Source of the DNA: Pseudomonadota bacterium
GTDB lineage: Bacteria; Pseudomonadota; Alphaproteobacteria; Rhizobiales; Methylopilaceae
DNA: 62,178 bases
NCBI GenBank assembly: GCA_023388965.1
Contig: JAEWFF010000058.1
Location: 1 to 62,178 of the forward strand
Direction: 5' to 3'
Notes under the pieces: generated by a model
Databases searched by the model: none
What the model saw: the letters and a program-made list of their open reading frames with translations, nothing else
Told to the model about the DNA's origin: nothing
Part shown: positions 39,915 to 48,547 of the stretch, piece after piece
Position numbering within the stretch: the stretch's first letter is position 1
Layout of the letters: every line of letters begins with the position of its first letter
Position numbers and translations under genes: made by a program

Positions 39915-39976
39915 ATCCCTCTCCCCTTGAGGGAGAGGGACGACTCGAAGCCGCAGGCTTCGAGCGAGGGTGAGGA
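39915..39976. repeat. dispersed palindromic repeat, family A
   Basis: CCCTCTCCCCTTGAGGGAGAGGG, inner stem CTCGAAGCC/GGCTTCGAG, then GCGAGGGTGAGG. It fills the serS-surE gap and would form a stable hairpin in the shared transcript. Confidence 0.8.
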
Positions 39977-39989
39977 ATATTCACGGCAA

Positions 39990-41423
39990 TCACGTCCCCG
40001 CCCCGATCTTTTCCAGACCGCCCATATAGGGCCGCAGAACGGCCGGCACGGTCACGGTGCCATCGGTGTTCTGGTAATTTTCGAGAACCGCGATCAGCGC
40101 GCGGCCGACCGCAAGCCCCGATCCGTTCAGGGTATGGACAAAACGCATGTCCTTGCCGGCGCGATAGCGCGTCTGCATGCGCCGCGCCTGGAAATCCCCG
40201 CACACCGAACACGACGAAATCTCGCGATACGCACCCTGACCCGGTAGCCAGACCTCGATGTCATAGGTCTTCTGCGAGGCAAAGCCCATATCGCCGGTGC
40301 ACAACGTCATCACGCGATAATGCAGTTCCAGCTTCTTCAGGATCGATTCCGCCGAGGCCAACATGCGCTCGTGTTCGTCCAGCGATTGCTCGGGCGTCGT
40401 GATCGAGACGAGTTCCACCTTCGAGAACTGGTGCTGGCGGATCATGCCGCGCGTGTCGCGCCCCGCCGCTCCAGCTTCGGCGCGGAAGCACGGCGTCAGC
40501 GCCGTGAAGCGCAGCGGCAGCTCTTCCTCCGACAGGATGCTCTCGCGCACGAGATTTGTGAGCGCGACTTCCGCGGTCGGGATCAACCACAGCCGGTCGC
40601 GCTTCAGATAGGTTTCCATGTCCGCGCCAAGCGCGGCGACGACCTCGGCATCGGCGGCATTCGGCCCCAGCTCATGCTCGATCCTCGCAAGGCTCGGCGC
40701 GAGCAGATCGGAGGCGATATAGGAGGTCGTCAGCGGCGACAGGCGCGTCGCGAACTGATCTTCCTCGAATTTGGGAAGCTGGGCGGTGCCGAACATCACC
40801 TCGTCGCGCACGAGGATCGGCGGCGCGACTTCGGTATAGCCGTTCTCCTGCGTATGCACGTCGAGCATGAACTGGCCGAGCGCGCGCTCGAGCCGCGCGA
40901 CCTGCCCCTTCAGAACGACGAAACGCGCGCCCGAAAGCTTTGCGGCGGTCTCGAAATCCATGCCGCCGAGCGTCTCGCCGATCTCGAAATGCTGTTTCGT
41001 TGCGCCCGGCGCCGGCTTCTCGCCCCAGAGGCTCTTTTGCACATTACCGTGCTCGTCCGCCCCGACCGGCACATCCATTAGCGGCAGGTTCGGAATTTCC
41101 GAGAGTTCCTTGTCGAGCGCGGCGGCGACAGCGCGCTGCTCGTCCTCGAGGCGCGCAAGATCGCCCTTCAGGGCGCCGACCTCGTCCATTAACTGCCGGG
41201 CGCGAGCCTCGTCTTTTGCGGCCTTGGCGGCTCCAATTTCCTTGGAGGCGGCGTTGCGGCGCTCCTGAAGCGCCTGGGCGCCGACGATTGCGGTGCGGCG
41301 ATCCTCATCGAGCTTGATGAGCCGGGCGACGACTTCGCCGGCTGCCGCATCGGATTGACCGCGCGCGGCGAGCCGCTCCCGGAAGGCGTCGGGATTGTCC
41401 CGAATCCATTTTATATCGTGCAT
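39990..41423 (-). CDS. serS: serine-tRNA ligase with an internal insertion
   Basis: SerRS charges tRNA-Ser. The N-terminal coiled-coil arm and the class II catalytic core are intact, including LPLRFTALTPCFRAEAGAAG, RDTRGMIRQHQFSKVELV and FVHTLNGSGLAVGRALIAV (motif 3). The protein is 477 residues, about 45-50 longer than the usual 425-430. The excess sits between AQLPKFEEDQF and WLIPTAEVALT, where a helical stretch of about 38 residues (LLAPSLARIEHELGPNAADA and neighbours) is added. The insertion is in frame and well formed, so the enzyme should be active. Confidence 0.95.
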   Translation of the reverse strand: MHDIKWIRDNPDAFRERLAARGQSDAAAGEVVARLIKLDEDRRTAIVGAQALQERRNAASKEIGAAKAAKDEARARQLMDEVGALKGDLARLEDEQRAVAAALDKELSEIPNLPLMDVPVGADEHGNVQKSLWGEKPAPGATKQHFEIGETLGGMDFETAAKLSGARFVVLKGQVARLERALGQFMLDVHTQENGYTEVAPPILVRDEVMFGTAQLPKFEEDQFATRLSPLTTSYIASDLLAPSLARIEHELGPNAADAEVVAALGADMETYLKRDRLWLIPTAEVALTNLVRESILSEEELPLRFTALTPCFRAEAGAAGRDTRGMIRQHQFSKVELVSITTPEQSLDEHERMLASAESILKKLELHYRVMTLCTGDMGFASQKTYDIEVWLPGQGAYREISSCSVCGDFQARRMQTRYRAGKDMRFVHTLNGSGLAVGRALIAVLENYQNTDGTVTVPAVLRPYMGGLEKIGAGT

Positions 41424-41462
41424 GAGATAACGCCGCGAACCTGCTGAGTCGCCGCCGAAAAC

Positions 41463-42251
41463 CTAAGCCGGATCAGCCGTTTCGGCGCGCTTTTTCTCGA
41501 CCATCCGGACAACGTAGATCGACACCTCGTAGAGGAGCAAAGTCGGCACCGCAAGGGCGAACTGGCTGATGACATCGGGCGGCGTCAGGACGGCAGCAAT
41601 CGCGAAAACGGCGACGATGGCATATTTCCGCTTCGCCACGAGCCATGCGGAATCGATGACGCCCGCGCGGGCCAGGAGGGTCAGGATGACCGGCGTCTGG
41701 AAGCAGATTCCGAAAGCGAGGATCAGCGCCATGATGAGCGACAGATATTCGCTGGTGCGGGCCATCAGGTGGATGCCCGCCTGCCCGCCCCCGGCCGCCT
41801 GCTCCATGCTGAGGAAGAACTTCATCGCCAGCGGCATGGCGGCAAAATAGACAAAGCCTGCGCCGAGCAGAAACAGGACAGGCGTTGCGATCAGATATGG
41901 CAGGAAGGCCGCGCGCTCGTTCTTGTAGAGGCCGGGCGCGACGAATTTGTAGATCTGGATCGCAATCACGGGGAACGCGACGAAGATCGCACCGAACAGC
42001 GCCAGCTTGATCTGGGTGATGAAATATTCCTGCGGCGCGGTGTAGATGAGCTGCAATTCGCGCTGCGGACCGGCGGCGAATTCATACGGCCAGAGCAGGA
42101 TGTTGAAGATCTGGTTGGCGAAGGCGAAGCAGACCGCGAACGCCAAACCGATCGCGATCAGCGTCCTGATGAGCCGCGAGCGCAGCTCGATCAGATGTTC
42201 CATCAACGGCGCGCGCGATTTCTCGACCTCGTCATCGTCGGTCGCCGTCAC
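41463..42251 (-). CDS. tatC: Sec-independent protein translocase TatC
   Basis: TatC is the six-helix receptor that recognises twin-arginine signals. The 262-residue protein has the N-terminal APLMEHLIELRSRLIRTLIA with the conserved Glu and Arg. The periplasmic loop with the conserved Phe-Pro region (FFITQIKLALFGAIFVAFPV type) is also present. Its start overlaps the tatB stop in ATGA. It is the last gene of tatABC and is followed downstream by serS. Confidence 0.97.
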   Translation of the reverse strand: MTATDDDEVEKSRAPLMEHLIELRSRLIRTLIAIGLAFAVCFAFANQIFNILLWPYEFAAGPQRELQLIYTAPQEYFITQIKLALFGAIFVAFPVIAIQIYKFVAPGLYKNERAAFLPYLIATPVLFLLGAGFVYFAAMPLAMKFFLSMEQAAGGGQAGIHLMARTSEYLSLIMALILAFGICFQTPVILTLLARAGVIDSAWLVAKRKYAIVAVFAIAAVLTPPDVISQFALAVPTLLLYEVSIYVVRMVEKKRAETADPA

Positions 42252-42724
42252 GCTTTGGTCTCCGATTTCGTCGCAGCGAGTTTTTTGCGCGGGGCAGCGC
42301 GGGCTTTCGGCTTGGGCGCCGCGGCAGCGGGCTTAGAGGCGGCCGGTTTCGCAGCGGCAGGTTCGGCCTTTGGCGGTGGCAGCGCAGCCGGCTTCTCGAC
42401 AATGGCTTTCGCCTCAGTCTCCGCCGCACGAATCTCGTTGGCGGGCTGCTCGACGATGGCCTTCATCTGGTTGCCCGCGGTCCGAACCGGATCGGTGACC
42501 GCATTCAGCCCGCTTTTGAGATTGGCGACCTCGTTCCGCAATTCGTCGAGCTCGGCTTCCTTCATGGCCTCGTTGACCTGGCCCTGGAAGTCGGACGCCA
42601 TGCGGCGCACGGTGCCCAGCCATTTGCCGGCCTGACGCAAGGCCCCCGGCAAATCCTTGGGACCGATCACGACAAGGGCGACGGCGCCCACCACCATCAT
42701 CTCAGACCAGCCGATATCGAACAT
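42248..42724 (-). CDS. tatB: Sec-independent protein translocase TatB
   Basis: TatB is a single-helix Tat component that binds substrate together with TatC. The 158-residue product begins MFDIGWSEMMVVGAVALVVI, with the conserved Glu in the helix, then the Gly-Pro hinge (GPKDLPGALRQAGKW) and an amphipathic helix. The Ala/Pro/Lys-rich tail after residue 100 is variable in the family. It overlaps tatC by four bases. Confidence 0.95.
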   Translation of the reverse strand: MFDIGWSEMMVVGAVALVVIGPKDLPGALRQAGKWLGTVRRMASDFQGQVNEAMKEAELDELRNEVANLKSGLNAVTDPVRTAGNQMKAIVEQPANEIRAAETEAKAIVEKPAALPPPKAEPAAAKPAASKPAAAAPKPKARAAPRKKLAATKSETKA

Positions 42725-42745
42725 GACTGTGCGCCTTGAGCGGCG

Positions 42746-42994
42746 TCAGCCTTTCGCTTTGGCGCGCTTGGCGGGAGCCTTCCGGGCCGGGGCCTTCTTG
42801 GCGGGCTGATGCTCGATAACGGAATACTCGGCCGTCTCCTGCACCTGCGGAACAGGTGCATCGTCGTCCTCGGCCATGCCCTTCTTGAAGCTTTTGATGC
42901 CTTTCGCGAGATCGCCCATCATTTCGGAGATCTTGCCGCGCCCGAAAAGCAGAAGAGCAACTACGATGACGACCAGCCAGTGGGTCAAACTCAT
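42746..42994 (-). CDS. tatA: Sec-independent protein translocase TatA
   Basis: TatA oligomers form the transport path of the Tat system. The 82-residue protein has the short membrane helix SLTHWLVVIVVALLLFGRG, with the FGRGK hinge, and the amphipathic helix ISEMMGDLAKGIKSFKKGM. It ends in a Lys/Ala/Pro-rich tail. The start was set at MSLTHW; the open frame upstream lacks family similarity. Confidence 0.95.
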   Translation of the reverse strand: MSLTHWLVVIVVALLLFGRGKISEMMGDLAKGIKSFKKGMAEDDDAPVPQVQETAEYSVIEHQPAKKAPARKAPAKRAKAKG

Positions 42995-43056
42995 GACAAA
43001 GGTTCCTCGATCGTCCGGCCACGCGGGGAATCCGGCGGCAAAAATCATTCTAAAAC

Positions 43057-44157
43057 CTATGAGTCGCCCGCCGGAAACACAAGCGCATGCATGGCATCAA
43101 ACCCGATAGTGATATCGGCGCCATCGGACCAGATGCCCGCTCCCGCACGCGCCATGAGCGGCGCATCGAGCCCGGCAACGGCAATTTCCAGATGATCGGT
43201 ATCTCCGAGGAAGCGGGATGCGATGATCCGTCCCGGCCGCCCTTCTCCGCCCAGCCGGATCGCCGAAGGCCGCAGCGCAAGAACGGCCGGCCCGTCGGGC
43301 AGTCCCGGCGCCGCCACCCCGCCGAGTGCAGTTTCCAGCCGGCCGCCACGAACCGTGCCCGCGATTTCATTGATGTCACTGAAGAACCGCGCCGCAAACA
43401 AAGTCTCCGGCCGCAGGTAGAGATCTTCGGGACTGCCGACCTGCAGCACCGAGCCGTCGCGCATCAGCGCGATGCGGTCGGCCATGCGCATGGCCTCTTC
43501 GGGATCGTGGGTGACGATGACGGAGGTCGCCTGCGTTTCGCGCAGCACGGCAAGCGTTTCCCCGCGGACGCTGTCGCGCAGGCGGCGATCCAACCCTGAA
43601 AACGGCTCATCCATCAGCAGGACACCGGGGCGCGGCGCAACCGCCCGCGCCAGAGCCACGCGCTGCTGCTCGCCGCCCGAAAGCTCGTGCGGGTAATCCT
43701 CGGCGTGATGGGACATGCCGACACGCGCAAGCGCGCTCAGCGCCACCTCGCGCGCCTCGCGGCGCGGAAGATTGCGAAGGCCAAATGCGACATTGTCCTG
43801 GACGGACAGATGCGGAAACAGCGCATAGTCCTGAAAGACGAAGCCGATGCCCCGCGTTTCCGGGGGCTCGAACAGACGTCCGTCGGACACGGCGCGATCG
43901 TCCAGCAGGACGCGGCCTTCACTCTGGCGCTCGATACCGGCGGCGATGCGCAGCAAAGTGGTCTTTCCGCAGCCCGACCGGCCGAGCAGCGCAACGATCT
44001 CGCCGGGGGCGACATCCAGCGACAGATCCGACACCGCCGTCAGCGCGCCATAGCGGTGCGTGATGTGCTCGAAGGTCAGCCGCGCGGGAATGGACGCGCC
44101 AGCGGTTCCACGCTGGCCCCAGCGTGGCCATACGGTCTGTACGGCAGCTTCACTCAT
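43057..44157 (-). CDS. ABC transporter ATP-binding protein, iron(III)/spermidine-putrescine class
   Basis: This is a 366-residue ATPase. Walker A is LGRSGCGKTTLLRIAAG, the Q-loop is VFQDYALFPHLSVQDNVAFG, the signature is LSGGEQQRVALARA and Walker B is GVLLMDEPFSG. A C-terminal TOBE-like regulatory domain follows (LALRPSAIRLGGEG). This layout is that of FbpC/PotA-type importer ATPases. No permease or binding-protein gene lies nearby. The gene is wedged between scpB (overlap of eight bases) and tatA, so partner subunits, if any, are encoded elsewhere. The start MSEAAVQTVWPRW was taken within the scpB stop region because the longer frame is the scpB shadow. Confidence 0.88.
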   Translation of the reverse strand: MSEAAVQTVWPRWGQRGTAGASIPARLTFEHITHRYGALTAVSDLSLDVAPGEIVALLGRSGCGKTTLLRIAAGIERQSEGRVLLDDRAVSDGRLFEPPETRGIGFVFQDYALFPHLSVQDNVAFGLRNLPRREAREVALSALARVGMSHHAEDYPHELSGGEQQRVALARAVAPRPGVLLMDEPFSGLDRRLRDSVRGETLAVLRETQATSVIVTHDPEEAMRMADRIALMRDGSVLQVGSPEDLYLRPETLFAARFFSDINEIAGTVRGGRLETALGGVAAPGLPDGPAVLALRPSAIRLGGEGRPGRIIASRFLGDTDHLEIAVAGLDAPLMARAGAGIWSDGADITIGFDAMHALVFPAGDS

Positions 44158-44950
44158 CGCGCGGCTCCTCATCGCTTTCGGGCGGCGTCTCAGGAGAGGC
44201 TGAGGAGGCGGAAATGTCCTCGCCGGTCTCATCCGGGGCGGCTTCCGGCGCCGCATCGGCTCCGGCGTCCTCGGGATCGAGCGGCGTCAGGAAATCGAGC
44301 GGATCGTCGCCGAGTTCGTCCTCATCCTCGCGCAGAGTCGGATCGTCAGAAGGCATGGGAACATCGAGCCCGTCCGGCAGGCGGGCATCGAGCAGACCGG
44401 CGGCCTTCAGCTCATCGACGCCCGGCAGATCGGCAATCGTCTCGATGCCGAAATGTTCGAGGAAGGACTGCGTGGTGCCGAAGGTAACGGGACGGCCGGG
44501 CGTGCGGCGGCGGCCGCGCAGGCGCACCCAGCCGGTTTCCAGCAGAACTTCGAGCGTTCCCTTGGCGACCGAGACGCCGCGAATGCCCTCGATTTCAGCG
44601 CGCGTGACCGGCTGGTGATAGGCGACGATGGCCAGGGTCTCGAGCGCGGCGCGCGAAAGCTTCTTCTGTTCCTGACGCTCGCGGTTGAGGATCGGCGCCA
44701 GATCGGGCGATGTGCGGAACCACCAGCGGCCGTTCGTGGTCATCAGATTGACGCCGCGCACCGCATAATGCGCGGTCAGCGCCGCGATCACCGCCGGGAT
44801 GTCCGCACCCTTGGGCAGACGCTGCGCGAGGGTCGTCTCGTCCAGCGGCTCCTCGGCCGCGAACAGCAACGCCTCGGCCATCCGCACATGTTCGAAATTC
44901 ACGGCATCGTTGGCCGTCACGTCGCGAAGAAAAGTCTGTCCGTCGATCAT
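44150..44950 (-). CDS. scpB: segregation and condensation protein B
   Basis: ScpB is a winged-helix partner of ScpA and SMC in chromosome condensation. The 266-residue protein has the core RMAEALLFAAEEPLDETTLA, the second winged helix around LETLAIVAYHQPVTRAEIEG and IRGVSVAKGTLEVLLETGWV. The C-terminal 70 residues are acidic and Pro/Ser-rich, as is usual in alphaproteobacteria. Its start overlaps the scpA stop by four bases. Confidence 0.95.
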   Translation of the reverse strand: MIDGQTFLRDVTANDAVNFEHVRMAEALLFAAEEPLDETTLAQRLPKGADIPAVIAALTAHYAVRGVNLMTTNGRWWFRTSPDLAPILNRERQEQKKLSRAALETLAIVAYHQPVTRAEIEGIRGVSVAKGTLEVLLETGWVRLRGRRRTPGRPVTFGTTQSFLEHFGIETIADLPGVDELKAAGLLDARLPDGLDVPMPSDDPTLREDEDELGDDPLDFLTPLDPEDAGADAAPEAAPDETGEDISASSASPETPPESDEEPRDE

Positions 44951-45735
44951 TGGGCGCCTCCGGTGGCGCGTAAATACAGCGGCGCGAAATGCTTTTCCTG
45001 CCGCAATTCGACCTTGCCGTCCTTGGCCATTTCAAGGCTGGCGCTGAAACTGGACGCCCGGACCGAGCGCCGCTCGCCCTCCGGCACCAGATATTCGACC
45101 AGAAGCGCATCGAGCGCCGTCCAGTCCGAGATCGTACCGACAAGGCGCTCGAGCGCCGAGCGCGCTTCCGCCAGCGGCCAGACCGGCTGACGCCGGATCG
45201 TGACATGGGCGAGCGTCTGCATCTGCCGCTGCTGCGCATAGGCGCTGAGAAGATCGTAGAGCGTCGCGTCCCAGAGGCTCTTGCGCGTGATGCGCACTCC
45301 TTCCGGCGCACCGCGGCGGAAGAATTCGCGGCCCAGCCGATCGCGGTTGGCAAGCTGCTCGGCAGCATGCCGCATGGCTTCGAGCCGGCGCAGGCGATGC
45401 GCCAGAAGCGCCGCCATGTCCTCGCCGGACATTTCTTCCTTGCCTTCCTGCTTAGGCAGGAGCAGGCGCGATTTGAGATAGGCAAGCCAGGCCGCCATCA
45501 CGAGATAGTCGGCGGCAAGCTCGAGCCTCAGCCGGCGCACTTCCTCGATGAAGGCGAGATATTGCTCGGCCAGACGCGCGATCGAGATCTTGGCGAGATC
45601 GACCTTCTCGCGGCGGGCGAGATCGAGCAGCAGATCGAGCGGCCCCTCGAATACGTCGAGATCGACCACGAACGCGTCTTCGCCACGCGGGGCCTCGGCA
45701 TCCTGAGAGGGGATCGGTACGTCTGTCACAGCCAT
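44947..45735 (-). CDS. scpA: segregation and condensation protein A
   Basis: ScpA is the kleisin subunit of the SMC-ScpAB condensin. The 262-residue protein has the N-terminal SMC-binding region FEGPLDLLLDLARREKVDLA, then YLVMAAWLAYLKSRLLLP, and a C-terminal winged helix (VTFLALLE-type region replaced here by VELRQEKHFAPLYLRATGG). It lies 21 bases after nagZ and overlaps scpB, a conserved alphaproteobacterial order. Confidence 0.95.
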   Translation of the reverse strand: MAVTDVPIPSQDAEAPRGEDAFVVDLDVFEGPLDLLLDLARREKVDLAKISIARLAEQYLAFIEEVRRLRLELAADYLVMAAWLAYLKSRLLLPKQEGKEEMSGEDMAALLAHRLRRLEAMRHAAEQLANRDRLGREFFRRGAPEGVRITRKSLWDATLYDLLSAYAQQRQMQTLAHVTIRRQPVWPLAEARSALERLVGTISDWTALDALLVEYLVPEGERRSVRASSFSASLEMAKDGKVELRQEKHFAPLYLRATGGAQ

Positions 45736-45756
45736 CGGGTCCTTGGCGCCCTTATT

Positions 45757-46776
45757 TCACGCAAGCGCCGCCGGGAGAAGGCTGCGAACCAGCGCCCGGG
45801 CACTCTCCACATCAAATGGCTGAGGGGCGCCGAGCCGCCCAAGCGCCGCATTGCAGCGCCGCTCCGCCTCGCCGTCGAGGCGCGGCGATACAATAGCGAC
45901 CTCGCGCATTTCGGCCAGATCGCCATTGCAGTGAAGGGCGATATCGCACCCGGCGGTGAAACATTCCTCGGTGCGCAGGCCAAGACTGCCGCTCAGGGCC
46001 TTCATCGACAGATCATCGCTCATCAGCACGCCGTCGAAGCCGATAAAACCGCGAATGACGCTCTGAACGATGGCCGGCGAGAGGGTCGCAGGCCGGTCAG
46101 GATCGAGCGAGGTGAAAAGGACATGGGCCGTCATCGCGAGCGGCATGTCGTTGAGCATCCGGAACGGCGCAAAATCGCTGCGCTGCAATTCGGCGGCCGT
46201 TGCACCCACGCGCGGCAATTCCAGATGGCTGTCCGCAAGCGCGCGGCCATGGCCGGGGATGTGCTTGACCACCGGCAGAACCCCGCCATCGAGCAGTCCC
46301 TCGCAGACCGCGCGGGCAAGCGCCGCCACATCCTGCGGCAGATCTCCGTAGGAACGGTCGCCGACGATATCGTGCGCGCCGTCCACTAGAAGATCGAGCA
46401 GCGGCAGGCAATCGACGTTGAGATGGAGCGTTTTCAGCTCATGCGCGATGAGGCGCGCGCCGAGCCGTGCGGCTTCCAGACCGGCCTCAGGATCCTCGGC
46501 ATAGCGCGCGCGATAGGCGCCCGGAGGCGGATGGCGCTCGGCAAGCGGCGGGCGGATGCGTTGGACGCGCCCCCCCTCCTGATCGACCAGAACGGGCATG
46601 TCGCCACGCCCGAGCAACGCTCGAACCTCATCGACCAGCAGGCGGACCTGCTCCGCATCGCGGATATTGCGCTGGAAAAGGATGATGCCCCACGGCTCGG
46701 CGTGATCGACGAACAGCCGCTCCTCGTCGGTCAACTCGGTTCCGGAAAGACCGCAGATGAATGCGCGTGGGCTCAT
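45757..46776 (-). CDS. nagZ: beta-N-acetylhexosaminidase (peptidoglycan recycling)
   Basis: NagZ removes N-acetylglucosamine from anhydro-muropeptides in the cytoplasm. The 339-residue GH3 enzyme has the substrate-binding KHIPGHGRALADSHLELPRV, including the catalytic-loop His, and the nucleophile region GFDGVLMSDDLSMKALSG with its Asp. It lies between the SPOR-domain gene and scpA, as in many alphaproteobacteria. Confidence 0.95.
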   Translation of the reverse strand: MSPRAFICGLSGTELTDEERLFVDHAEPWGIILFQRNIRDAEQVRLLVDEVRALLGRGDMPVLVDQEGGRVQRIRPPLAERHPPPGAYRARYAEDPEAGLEAARLGARLIAHELKTLHLNVDCLPLLDLLVDGAHDIVGDRSYGDLPQDVAALARAVCEGLLDGGVLPVVKHIPGHGRALADSHLELPRVGATAAELQRSDFAPFRMLNDMPLAMTAHVLFTSLDPDRPATLSPAIVQSVIRGFIGFDGVLMSDDLSMKALSGSLGLRTEECFTAGCDIALHCNGDLAEMREVAIVSPRLDGEAERRCNAALGRLGAPQPFDVESARALVRSLLPAALA

Positions 46777-46816
46777 ACGCGCGCCTTAAGGCGGCGGCGC
46801 GTCACGGTCAACATTG

Positions 46817-48484
46817 CTAGCGCCGCTGCACGATGCAGTCGACGCCCGCCGATTTGAACTGGATGCAGAGATTGGAGGCATCCGCCTGAGTCTGCGCCGG
46901 CACCATGGCCCGATAGAAGACACCGCGGTCGGGGCCGAGATCGGCGCGGGCGACCACTGGATTATAGGGGCCGAGCACCTGCGGATAACGCGCCTTCAGC
47001 GTGTTGAAGGCCGCGACCGCTTCCTCTTCCGAACGCTGCGCGGTGAGCTGGACGCCGAAGGCTCCGCCCGAGGTGCCGGCGATGGTGGCCACCTGTGGCT
47101 GCTGGACAGGAACGGGCGATGCGGCGGCAATCTGCACCGGACGCTGCGGCTGCTGAGCCGCCGGCGGCGAGACCGAACTCTGCGGATTGGCGGCCGGCGG
47201 CGGCGCATTCTGCGGCTGCAGCGGACGGCTATTGGTGATCGTGACCTGGGGCTGCGGCGAGGACGGCGGCCCGCCGGGCGTCGGCGTCGCGGTCGCCGCG
47301 CGCGTCTGCGGCGCAGCGGCAGCCGGAGCGGCCTGAACGGGTTCGGACGGCTGCGGGGCGCGCGCGATCATGGGGCGCGGCTGCGGCATCGGAACTTCCG
47401 CGGCAAAAGCCGGCGCGGACGGCGCCTGCTGCTGTGGCGCGGATTCGGAGGCCATGATGCCGAAGTCATTACCCGGCTGCATGGACATGCCCTGCGCAAC
47501 GCCCGTGCCTTCGATGAGCGGAGCCGGCTGCTGGGCAGCAGGCGCGCCGGAAGGCGTGATCGGAATCGTCCGCACAATGCGGGTGTCCGAGGGTCCACCG
47601 CCCGCCGGCTCGCTGCGGGACATGTCGATGCGGCGCGGTTCGGGCCGTTCCTCGGCCACGGATTCGGTGGTGCCCGGTTCCGCAGCGGGCTCCGGCTCGG
47701 GAGGAGTTTCGACCAGACGCGGCTTTTCGAGAGGCTCTTCCGGCCCGGGGCCGACACGCGCTTCCGAGCCGGGAAGAACACGGTCCTCGTAAAGCTTGTT
47801 CTTCTCGACCGGCTTGGCCTCGGCCACGACCTTCACCGGCTGATCCGGCGCGGCGATGACGGGCGGCGTGTCCGGCGTCGAGCCGCCGCCGCTGAACGAC
47901 GAATAGGCCCAGTAACCGAGGCCGACGACAAGCAAAGCGCCCAGCGCCGTGCCCGTCAGCAGCGGACCGCCGCGACGGCGGCGCGCGGAGGGATGCCCCT
48001 CCTCCCCGGCATCGGGATAGATCGCATCGCTCTCATCTTCGGCATCGAAATCGTCGCGATAGGAACGCGCGTCGAAATCGTCGCCCAGATTGGCGTAGCC
48101 GCCTTGCGAACCGCGCAGGGGCTCATCGGAGAAGAAATCCGTGTCCTGATTATAGCTCGGAGCCATCGGCGCGCCGTAGGAACGCGCATGAGGCGCCTGC
48201 TCGCGCTCGTCGCCGTCAAAGCCGAGCGGCAGCGGATCGAGCCGGTCCAGCGCCGGTTCAACGGCCGGCGGCATATAGGCTGCGCGCGGCCCCGAAGAAC
48301 GGAGCTGCGGCGCATAAGCCTGCGGATCGTCGTGAAAATCCTGATCGTGCGCGGGCGCACCCTGCGAGACAAGGCGCGCAAGCTCCGCAAGCGGGTCTTC
48401 GGCCTCACGCGGCGCGCGCGGCTCGGTACCCAGACTGCGCAGGGTTTCGAAATCGGTTCCGCGACGCTTTGAACTGTCGGACAT
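46817..48484 (-). CDS. SPOR-domain cell-envelope protein
   Basis: This is a 555-residue protein with a cytoplasmic N-terminal region and one membrane helix around residues 185-205 (GTALGALLVVGLGYWAYSSF). A long Pro/Ala/Gln-rich periplasmic linker ends in a C-terminal SPOR domain (FGVQLTAQRSEEEAVAAFNT ... IQFKSAGVDCIVQRR), which binds denuded peptidoglycan at division sites. The position between argS and nagZ is conserved. The Q/P-rich linker explains the long open frame on the opposite strand. The start was set at MSDSSKRRGTDFETL. Confidence 0.9.
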   Translation of the reverse strand: MSDSSKRRGTDFETLRSLGTEPRAPREAEDPLAELARLVSQGAPAHDQDFHDDPQAYAPQLRSSGPRAAYMPPAVEPALDRLDPLPLGFDGDEREQAPHARSYGAPMAPSYNQDTDFFSDEPLRGSQGGYANLGDDFDARSYRDDFDAEDESDAIYPDAGEEGHPSARRRRGGPLLTGTALGALLVVGLGYWAYSSFSGGGSTPDTPPVIAAPDQPVKVVAEAKPVEKNKLYEDRVLPGSEARVGPGPEEPLEKPRLVETPPEPEPAAEPGTTESVAEERPEPRRIDMSRSEPAGGGPSDTRIVRTIPITPSGAPAAQQPAPLIEGTGVAQGMSMQPGNDFGIMASESAPQQQAPSAPAFAAEVPMPQPRPMIARAPQPSEPVQAAPAAAAPQTRAATATPTPGGPPSSPQPQVTITNSRPLQPQNAPPPAANPQSSVSPPAAQQPQRPVQIAAASPVPVQQPQVATIAGTSGGAFGVQLTAQRSEEEAVAAFNTLKARYPQVLGPYNPVVARADLGPDRGVFYRAMVPAQTQADASNLCIQFKSAGVDCIVQRR

Positions 48485-48547
48485 TTTACACCCCGGGGAA
48501 GCGCCCACCTAACGGGTAAAACACGGACATAATATGGCCGATCCCGT

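Noticed and set aside
46814..48472. Long Arg/Gly-rich frame opposite the SPOR-domain gene
   Set aside because: It mirrors the Pro/Ala/Gln-rich linker of the SPOR protein; no homology or ribosome-binding site.
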